5,778 nucleotides of DNA, from NCBI GenBank assembly GCA_934255435.1, contig CAKQNZ010000128.1:1-5778 (forward strand), in the 5' to 3' direction. Position numbers and translations under genes: made by a program. This DNA is from an uncultured Clostridia bacterium (GTDB taxonomy: Bacteria > Bacillota > Clostridia > Peptostreptococcales > Anaerovoracaceae). Every line of letters begins with the position of its first letter. The first letter of the stretch is position 1. This document shows positions 1-5,067 of this stretch, piece by piece. Under the pieces are notes generated by a model that was given only the letters and a program-made list of their open reading frames with translations, made no database searches and was not told the DNA's origin.

Positions 1-225
1 GAAACGATAGAATTTACCATTATCTTTGACGATTGTGGTATCAATGATATTTACTTCTGTTCCACTGTCCTGATCTTCACTTAACCAGACTTTTGGTTCT
101 GAGAAAGTGTTAAAATCTCTGGTACGGCATACATAAACACGAAGTGCATTTTCTTCTGTATCCTGCTTGGAATAATCTCTTGCTGACCAGTAAACAACAT
201 AATCACCTGTTGTATCATCATAGAT
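1..225 (-). pseudogene. GH43-like glycoside hydrolase fragment fused in frame to the RHS core, cut by the window edge
   Basis: Read on the minus strand in the same frame as the YD-repeat segment, this piece gives about 75 codons without a stop and leaves the window at position 1. It reads IYDDTTGDYVVYWSARDYS, then RVYVCRTRDFNTFSEPKVW, then NIIDTTIVKDNGKFYRF. This order (a YVVYWSA strand, a TRDFxTFSEP strand, then IDTTIVKDxGKFYRF) is the blade pattern of five-bladed beta-propeller glycoside hydrolases of the GH43 type, which act on arabinoxylan-like plant polysaccharides. It is not what an RHS core should have here: after YD-x-x-TG one expects LYYLNARYYDPEDGRF. The fragment lacks the first propeller blade and any secretion signal, so it is not a working hydrolase by itself. 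The family call rests on remembered motif patterns and the exact subfamily is not fixed. The chimera may be a real rearrangement or an assembly join. Confidence 0.6.
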
Positions 226-1137
226 ACCTGCTCCATAGCATATCTCATTGTAATAGTCCCCACTTCCCATAGCCTTTGTCTCGCCATAGTCATCATAACT
301 GTAGCTGCGTACTGAAGTCCCTGTCTTATCTACAATATTTATAGAGCTTTCTCGAAGATCTTTTGTGTATGTATAAAAATCTGTTTTGCCATCTTCCCCC
401 GGTCTTGCAGTCGCCAGTATATTGTCTTCTGTGCCAACCAGATTGAAGGATGTTGCCTCTCCACTTTCATTTTTAGTATACAGCACGGCTGTGCCATCAT
501 AAAAGTAGTCTGTTACTTCACCGCCTTCCTTCTTCTGAACTCTCTGTCCAAATCCATTGTAACTGTTTTCCTGTGTGTAATCAACATTCTCACCTGTCCT
601 GCCTGTTGCCTTTTTAAGTCTGTTGTCTGCATCATATGCATAGTCCGTCGCCTTACCCGTAATGCTATCATTTTCTTTTATTTGATTGCCATTGAGGTCA
701 TAGGTGTATACTTTTGAAGATACTGATTTACCTTCACTATCTTTCTTGACTGAAGCTGTCAACTGATTAAATTCATTGAATCTATAGTCAGTGCTTGATG
801 CAGATATTCCACCCTTCTGCAAACTTTCCTTGGTCTTGTTTCCTGCAACATCATATTCATATGACGTTATCTCTGTTCCTAAAACTTCGTCATCAGAATT
901 TTTCTTAGTTATATCTGTTTTAACAAGATGGCTCAATTCATCATAACTGTAAGTACGTATTTCTTCATATGCTGCCCCATTTGATACACCGTATGAGTTC
1001 AGCGTACGTTCTTCTGTTATATTACTGTTTTTATCATACTTGTAATAATGAGCTTCTCGTATATCATTTCCAGCTGACATATTATCAGTGTATTCTATTG
1101 CGGTTGTACGATTCAGCTTATCATAACTGTATGATCG
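226..1137 (-). pseudogene. RHS/YD-repeat protein, C-terminal repeat and core segment (remnant)
   Basis: The minus-strand frame is open with no stop from 1137 to the left edge, but TAG lies immediately upstream at 1138-1140 and no plausible start follows. The translation is a run of YD repeats: YSYDKLNR (about 1111-1134), YYKYDKNSN, YSYDELSHL, YEYDVAGNK, YTYDLNGNQ and YAYDADNRL. It then moves into an RHS-associated core: YFYDGTAVLYTK (about 475-510), FNLVGTEDNILA, and YSYDDYGET followed by YYNEICYGAGIYDD (about 214-303). In intact proteins these repeats build a beta-cage shell on the cell surface that encloses a variable C-terminal toxin or adhesion domain. Here the N-terminal two thirds lie in another frame, and the hallmark end of the core is replaced by a GH43-like segment. 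The YD identification is secure; that the piece is non-functional is inferred from the missing start and broken frame. Confidence 0.85.
293..1131 (-). repeat. Three identical 11-bp copies encoding the YSYD motif
   Basis: The plus-strand string TCATAACTGTA occurs at 293-303, 941-951 and 1121-1131, each in the same reading frame and each encoding the Tyr-Ser-Tyr-Asp core of a YD repeat on the minus strand. The identity at nucleotide level is local, so these are coding repeats rather than a mobile element, but such short repeats can promote deletion and recombination inside RHS genes. One copy lies within about 10 bp of the frame break at 1138. Confidence 0.7.
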
Positions 1138-1140
1138 CTA

Positions 1141-2009
1141 ATGAATTTTATATATGTCTGATGAGTACCTGTACTGTTTTTCCCCGCAGGCATAACATTG
1201 GTGCCAGCTGCATAAAAATTTTCTCCCTCATATTTCGTGCCACTTATTACATAAACATCTCTAAGTTTATCATTACCCTTCCAGGTGGTTGTTGGGTCTA
1301 TTGTCACCGGATATTTTCTATTCTTTGATGCAAGATACCCATCATCTACCGTCATCGTAAGAATATATTCATCTTCATTCCCATCTGACGCTTCTATATC
1401 GTAAGTTATATTTTCGCTATATGAATCTCCGTTTGCATCATTCATCCATGGAGCATCTATAGCCCCCTTTATTTCTTCCCCGCTCTTATCATAAAAAGTT
1501 ATACCCTCATCTGTAGGATTTTTCTTTGGTATCATGTTTTTCAACTTGAGAACATATGTGAAAACATTATTCTCAGGTTTTTCATTTAGTATTATAGTTT
1601 CTTTAACACCATTATCTCCTGAAGTATATCTTATTTCTGCAGATTTATCATCTGATGTGTATACAGCATTTACCGGCGAGCTCTTAACTGACTCATATAC
1701 CGTTTCTACATTTTCCTTTTTTATTTCTGGAGATACCTTTTGCGCTTTGAGATTTTCCAAGGTCTCATTACTAAGCGAAAAATGTATTGAATAATTATCA
1801 TTTTCCATTATAACCGGAGTTTCTTCCGACAGATTATCTGGCAGATACTGTTTTTTATCCCCAGTCTTGTTTTCATATGCATATTCTTCAAGTGAAATAT
1901 TGTCCCCTGTTCGTCTTCCACTTTTTATACTTACAAGTGACGGATCATAGTCTTCAAGTTTGCCATCTTCATTTTTATAACGTACTTCAATTTTATGAAA
2001 AATGTATAA
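1141..2009 (-). pseudogene. N-terminal part of an RHS/DNRLRE-type wall-associated protein (start lost, 3' end frameshifted)
   Basis: The minus-strand frame is open from 2009 (stop TAA at 2012-2010) to a stop at 1115-1113. The recognisable protein begins near KIEVRYKNEDGKLEDYDPSL (about 1935-1994), which matches the usual opening of these wall proteins (xVxYxDxxGKWxxID), and continues to RKYPVTIDPTTTW (about 1280-1320) and TGTHQTYIKF (about 1143-1172), a DNRLRE-like strand pattern. There is no ATG, GTG or TTG with a ribosome binding site at the head of this homology. The first ATG (1808-1806) lies some 60 codons inside the domain, so a gene starting there would be artificial, and the secretion signal is missing. 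After YIKFI the frame runs into nine or so unrelated residues because the next DNA encodes YD repeats in a different frame. The region that should separate DNRLRE from the YD repeats, normally hundreds of residues, is absent, which indicates a large internal deletion. Confidence 0.8.
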
Positions 2010-2218
2010 TTAACAAATATTAAGATAATGGTTGCTATGAAGACAGCATGGTTATACTCTACTACAACCAGATACCACTGGAAGACATCCCGGAAACAAT
2101 GAAAGCGCTGATAAAACTGTAGCGGGAAAAATAAACGATAGTGAAAACAGCAGCTATCTTTGATATGCCCCATGTCAAGTAGACAGGCTCAGGAAGACAC
2201 ACCTCCATCACGCCCCTG
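2010..2218. other. Intergenic stretch without an intact gene
   Basis: This lies between the truncated end of the RHS remnant and the palindrome upstream of the ATPase gene. Apart from the orphan 32-codon reading frame at 2024-2122, I see no start codon with a ribosome binding site, no tRNA-like fold, no obvious terminator and no insertion-sequence end. The loss of RHS homology near 1995-2010 probably marks an old rearrangement breakpoint. Confidence 0.5.
2024..2122 (+). pseudogene. Orphan 32-codon coding scrap, unrecognised
   Basis: Between TAA at 2021-2023 and TAG at 2120-2122 the plus strand reads DNGCYEDSMVILYYNQIP and then LEDIPETMKALIKL. The composition looks protein-like (charged and hydrophobic residues spaced as in an amphipathic helix, with a clean ending), unlike random AT-rich sequence. 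It could be the tail of a lost gene, or a very small peptide starting at the internal ATG 2048 (24 residues), but no convincing ribosome binding site precedes that ATG. The pattern MVxLYY...I...DIPE vaguely resembles small XkdX/CD1375-like phage peptides, but this is too weak to name it. Confidence 0.3.
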
Positions 2219-2292
2219 CCCTGCGCAGTCATGTTCGCAATATACATTCGCAATATACCCGGCATTTTGCAGTATATATTGCGAACGCAGGG
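2219..2292. repeat. 74-bp imperfect palindrome upstream of the HTH-ATPase gene
   Basis: CCCTGCG at 2219-2225 pairs with CGCAGGG at 2286-2292, and TTCGCAATATA at 2234-2244 pairs with TATATTGCGAA at 2275-2285, giving 18 paired positions interrupted by an 8-nt bulge on the left arm. A second copy of the inner arm (2247-2257) can pair with the same right arm, leaving a 17-nt loop, so two mutually exclusive hairpins are possible. There is no T-run after it, and it ends exactly where the -35 element of the downstream promoter begins, so an operator is a better reading than a terminator. Confidence 0.75.
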
Positions 2293-2307
2293 TTGATATA
2301 TTGCGGA
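2234..2307. promoter_or_regulatory. Four-copy operator-like motif array (TTCGCAATATA)
   Basis: The motif TTCGCAATATA occurs at 2234-2244 and 2247-2257 on the plus strand, 13 bp apart, and as its complement TATATTGCGAA at 2275-2285. A fourth copy with one change, TATATTGCGGA, lies at 2297-2307. The fourth copy overlaps the -35 hexamer and spacer of the promoter for the downstream gene, so a protein bound there would hinder RNA polymerase. Two direct plus two inverted copies is the usual layout of cooperative repressor sites. The downstream protein has its own helix-turn-helix, making it the natural candidate ligand; this link is inferred. Confidence 0.6.
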
Positions 2308-2321
2308 CTACGGTGTATAAT
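2293..2321 (+). promoter_or_regulatory. Sigma-A-type promoter of the HTH-ATPase-nuclease gene
   Basis: TTGATA (2293-2298) and TATAAT (2316-2321) are separated by 17 bp, a near-consensus housekeeping promoter. Transcription would begin near 2328, leaving a leader of about 40 nt before the ATG at 2368. The -35 hexamer abuts the palindrome and overlaps the fourth operator-like repeat, so repression by occlusion is likely. Confidence 0.7.
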
Positions 2322-2354
2322 CCATGATATAAGCTGATCTGCAAAAACAGTAAC

Positions 2355-2362
2355 GGAGATGA
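2355..2362 (+). promoter_or_regulatory. Ribosome binding site that favours the ATG at 2368 over 2359
   Basis: GGAGATGA differs by one base from the ideal GGAGGTGA and sits 5 nt before the ATG at 2368. The earlier ATG at 2359-2361 is part of this binding site and has no usable site of its own, so translation most likely starts at 2368, three codons later. Confidence 0.65.
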
Positions 2363-2367
2363 CAGAT

Positions 2368-4278
2368 ATGAAAACATGCAAGGAAAAGGCTGCAGAATGG
2401 GGACTCTCAGGACGTACAGTCAATGATATGTGCAAAAAGGGGAAGATCAAAGGAGCTTTCAAAGAGAAAGGGAGATGGCGGATACCTGACGATGCAGATC
2501 GCCCTAATGACCTCCGCCGTTCATCAGGAAGTTATGCCCGTGAACATGCGAGGGCTGAAAAGAAAGCGCCTCCTGTAGGCATCTCAGATTATATACGTGC
2601 ACAATCCGGATATTATTATGTCGACAAAACGCTTATGATAAAGGAATTCCTGGACCACAAGCCGATGGTTTCTCTGTTTACAAGGCCCCGCAGGTTCGGC
2701 AAGACATTGAACATGGATATGCTCAGAGTTTTTTTTGAAATATCCGATGAGGATACAGGCCGTTTTTTCTATGACAAAGCCATATGGGAATGCGACAGCG
2801 AGTACCGTTCCCATCAAGGCAGATATCCGGTGATATTCCTGTCGTTCAAAGACGTTAAATTCAGCACCTGGAACGATACCCTTGATAAGATACGGAGTCT
2901 TCTGCAGGCGGAGTATGACAGACACCGTGAGCTTTACAACAGCGATCGTATCGCAGATTACGAAAAAGCTTATTTTATTAGAATGACCGAGGGTACTGCA
3001 ACGGAAGTCGAACTGACGTCTGCACTTGAAAATCTTTCAAAAATGCTGAACGAACATTATGGCGTGGCTCCGGTCATCATAATAGATGAATACGATACGC
3101 CTGTGCAGGAAGGGTACTCCCGGGATTTCTACGATGAGATAATAAGTTTCATGAGGATATTTTTTTCAGGTGCATTCAAGGACAACCGTAATATTTCCTA
3201 TGGATTCCTCACCGGTATACTGAGGATAGCACAGGAAAGTATTTTCAGTGGTCTCAACAATCTTGTCGTGGACTCTGTAATGGATGACGAATATGACGAA
3301 TATTTCGGGTTCACCTGCCATGAAGTGGATGAAATGCTGGAATACTACGGCGTCCGGAATAAAGCCGAGGAACTGAAAGAATGGTATGACGGCTACATTT
3401 TCGGAAACAGGGAGATATACAATCCATGGTCAGTCATAAACTACATTTCAAAGGGCTGCATCCCGCAGGCATACTGGGTGAACACAGGAAAGAACGAGAT
3501 ACTTGAAGATGTTCTGAGGACTGCTACAGATGATGTGACAAGGAAACTTTATGCACTCCTGCAGGGAGAACGTGTCATCGCAAGGATAGATCAGAACGTA
3601 GTATATCGCTCCCTTACCGAAGACCCAGCCAACATATACAGCCTGCTTCTCATGGCAGGGTATCTGAAAGCGCCAACAAAAGAGATCCAGGCAGATGGCT
3701 CGTACCTTTGCGAAGTCATGATACCTAACAGGGAAATAGCAGCGGTCTACAAGTCTGAGATACTGACACATCTGCTGGAAACAGGCGCCGTCACAAGAAC
3801 AACTGCAGACAATATATCCGAAAGCCTTTATACAGGCGATCTTGCCAGACTTCAGAAAGCGATATGCGAGTATATGGAAATGACCATCAGTTTTTATGAT
3901 GCAGGCGCTGAAAGATTTTATCACGGACTTGTACTGGGTCTTATTTCTATGATGGATAACCAGTACAAAATAAAGTCCAACCGGGAATCCGGAAACGGAA
4001 GATATGATATCAGCATGTTTCCAAGAAAGAAGAAATACCCGGGGATAGTAATCGAGTTGAAATGGAAAGCCGGTCTGAGTCAGGAATCGCTTGACGATCT
4101 GGCTGAAACAGCTTTGCAGCAGATAGACAACAAAAAATATGACACAGAGCTCCGGAAAGAAGGTGCTCAGAATATACTGAAACTCGGGATCGCCTTTTCC
4201 GGAAAGAAAGTAAAACTCAGATCCGCTTTCAGACAGTATCATGATCAAGCTGTCACAGACACGACATCAATGATATGA
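2368..4278 (+). CDS. HTH-AAA-ATPase-PD-(D/E)XK nuclease domain protein
   Basis: This is an intact 636-residue protein (639 if started at 2359). Residues 1-45 form a small helix-turn-helix of the excisionase/MerR type: KEKAAEWGLSGRTVNDMCKKG, then a wing with GRWRIP. Residues 71-90 read GISDY...YYYVDKT, the classic opening of the AAA-ATPase-like family (PF09820 type). A Walker A variant TRPRRFGKT follows at 105-113 (K112, T113), then Walker B IIIDEYD at 237-243 (D240, E241), TG...R near 282-286, WYDGY at 339-343 and NPW at 352-354. The C-terminal part has a PD-(D/E)XK nuclease core: GRYD (D547), IELK (E563, K565) and a downstream QQI helix near 584. All expected catalytic residues are present. 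There is no signal peptide or membrane segment, so it should be cytoplasmic. The family is common in gut Clostridia and Bacteroidetes, often in many copies; its biological role is not established, with defence or mobile-element maintenance as guesses. The gene is monocistronic under a likely self-regulated promoter. Confidence 0.92.
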   Translation: MKTCKEKAAEWGLSGRTVNDMCKKGKIKGAFKEKGRWRIPDDADRPNDLRRSSGSYAREHARAEKKAPPVGISDYIRAQSGYYYVDKTLMIKEFLDHKPMVSLFTRPRRFGKTLNMDMLRVFFEISDEDTGRFFYDKAIWECDSEYRSHQGRYPVIFLSFKDVKFSTWNDTLDKIRSLLQAEYDRHRELYNSDRIADYEKAYFIRMTEGTATEVELTSALENLSKMLNEHYGVAPVIIIDEYDTPVQEGYSRDFYDEIISFMRIFFSGAFKDNRNISYGFLTGILRIAQESIFSGLNNLVVDSVMDDEYDEYFGFTCHEVDEMLEYYGVRNKAEELKEWYDGYIFGNREIYNPWSVINYISKGCIPQAYWVNTGKNEILEDVLRTATDDVTRKLYALLQGERVIARIDQNVVYRSLTEDPANIYSLLLMAGYLKAPTKEIQADGSYLCEVMIPNREIAAVYKSEILTHLLETGAVTRTTADNISESLYTGDLARLQKAICEYMEMTISFYDAGAERFYHGLVLGLISMMDNQYKIKSNRESGNGRYDISMFPRKKKYPGIVIELKWKAGLSQESLDDLAETALQQIDNKKYDTELRKEGAQNILKLGIAFSGKKVKLRSAFRQYHDQAVTDTTSMI

Positions 4279-4340
4279 TCCGGACCTGAGTCTATGCTCT
4301 GCCCCGCTTTCCGGAAAACACCACGGACCTCCTGCACTCA
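4279..4340. other. Convergent intergenic gap without a clear terminator
   Basis: These 62 bp separate the stops of two convergent genes. TCCGGA occurs at 4279-4284 and 4310-4315 and could close a weak 6-bp stem with a 25-nt loop, but there is no T-run on either strand. I cannot support an intrinsic terminator here, so readthrough giving antisense RNA over both 3' ends is possible. Confidence 0.4.
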
Positions 4341-4979
4341 TCACGAAAAGATGCCGTCTGCTATGAGCAGCAGGAGGTTGTTGTTGTAGAGTTCTTTTGC
4401 ATAATGGGAGTCTGCCAACTGGGATGTGATGAATGATGAAGTGTCTGCTCCTGCAAGGTTCACTGCAGGCACCAGCAGCGCCAGCAGCACGAACACGACT
4501 ATGAGCCCTTTCAGCACTCCGGCTGCAGTGCCGAAAAGCCTGTCCATGAAACCTATCGCCTTTACACGTCTGAGCGCCGATACCGGCAGCATTATCAGCT
4601 TTATCGCAAGCCATACTCCCAGCATCACGGCTGCAAACGCCAGCACTGAAGTTATCATGCTGGTGAACATCCCCGACATCACGCTGGAAACTCCATTGCC
4701 CGCTGTGCTTATCCCTCCCGATATTATATCAGGCAGACTGCTGCAGGCGTCTCCGGCACTCTGTACAGAATCTGACAGTCTGCTGCTGACAGACTCCGAG
4801 ACCATATTCCCTACAGAACCGTTCCTGAAAAACTCTGCCACCGGCTTCGTCAGAAACATGGCCGCTGCGATGGAGCCCACCCATGCCAGTATACGCACCG
4901 ACATATAAAAGAGCCCTTTACGGAACCCTCTCAGGGCCGACAGCAGGATCAATATAACTATGACTGAATCGAATATCAT
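4341..4979 (-). CDS. cvpA: CvpA family membrane protein
   Basis: This is an intact 212-residue integral membrane protein. Residues 3-16 (FDSVIVILILLSAL) and 28-43 form the first two hydrophobic segments, separated by RGFRKGLF (17-24), the signature turn of the CvpA/colicin V production family (PF02674 type). A Ser/Gly-rich stretch at 54-104 is probably extracytoplasmic. Two more membrane segments lie at about 109-131 and 155-176, separated by the basic loop RRVKAIGFMDRLFGTAAGVLKG, where DRLxGxxxGxxKG is another family hallmark. The C-terminal YAKELYNNNLLL also fits. Enterobacterial CvpA is linked to colicin V export and envelope homeostasis; in Clostridia the exact role is unknown. Length is slightly above the usual 160-200 because of the Ser/Gly loop. 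The ATG is preceded by AGGGGG at 4995-4990 with 10 nt spacing. It is convergent with the ATPase gene and divergent from the gene at 5068. Confidence 0.9.
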   Translation of the reverse strand: MIFDSVIVILILLSALRGFRKGLFYMSVRILAWVGSIAAAMFLTKPVAEFFRNGSVGNMVSESVSSRLSDSVQSAGDACSSLPDIISGGISTAGNGVSSVMSGMFTSMITSVLAFAAVMLGVWLAIKLIMLPVSALRRVKAIGFMDRLFGTAAGVLKGLIVVFVLLALLVPAVNLAGADTSSFITSQLADSHYAKELYNNNLLLLIADGIFS

Positions 4980-5027
4980 GTTCTTTATACCCCCTGATCA
5001 TATGAATAGCTGTAATCTTTTTCTCAT

Positions 5028-5056
5028 ATATTACTAAAAAAAAGTGTAATAAACAA
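5028..5056 (-). promoter_or_regulatory. Likely cvpA promoter in the divergent intergenic region
   Basis: On the minus strand, TTGTTT (5056-5051) and TAATAT (5033-5028) are separated by 17 bp that include an A/T tract of eight bases. Transcription would begin near 5021, giving a leader of about 40 nt to the cvpA start at 4979. The -35 hexamer overlaps the ribosome binding site of the divergent gene at 5055-5061, so the two units share very little regulatory space. For the plus-strand gene I see no equally good promoter; TATATT at 5027-5032 is a possible -10 without a good -35. Confidence 0.45.
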
Positions 5057-5061
5057 GGAGG
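5055..5061 (+). promoter_or_regulatory. Ribosome binding site for the gene at 5068
   Basis: AAGGAGG lies 6 nt before the ATG at 5068-5070, a near-perfect Clostridia-type site that fixes the start of the downstream gene. Confidence 0.85.
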
Positions 5062-5067
5062 CTTTGT

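Noticed and set aside
1110..1142. Programmed ribosomal frameshift restoring the RHS frame
   Set aside because: No slippery heptamer or following structure is evident, TAG sits directly before the YD frame, and the domains normally lying between the two parts are missing, so a deletion explains it better.
969..1328. 119-codon plus-strand open frame
   Set aside because: It is antisense to the RHS remnant and spans its frame break; its Cys/Tyr/His-rich composition is not protein-like.
1113..1808. A complete 231-residue minus-strand protein starting at the ATG at 1808
   Set aside because: The recognisable domain continues in the same frame about 60 codons upstream of this ATG, there is no ribosome binding site, and the last residues are out-of-frame YD-repeat DNA. 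It is the middle of a broken gene.
2219..2292. Intrinsic terminator
   Set aside because: No run of T follows the stem on either strand, and a promoter -35 element begins at the next base.
2219..2307. CRISPR array or insertion-sequence end made by the TTCGCAATATA repeats
   Set aside because: The units are only 11 bp, in both orientations and without unique 30-40 bp spacers, and no transposase or target-site duplication is visible. A regulatory palindrome fits better.
3448..4248. 266-codon open frame on the minus strand
   Set aside because: It lies wholly inside the well-supported ATPase-nuclease gene, lacks a ribosome binding site, and its Cys/Phe/Tyr-rich translation is typical of an antisense shadow.
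4426..4908. 160-codon plus-strand open frame
   Set aside because: It is antisense to cvpA, whose membrane segments and family motifs are clear; the Thr/Ser/Ala/Pro-rich translation is a shadow of the membrane codons.
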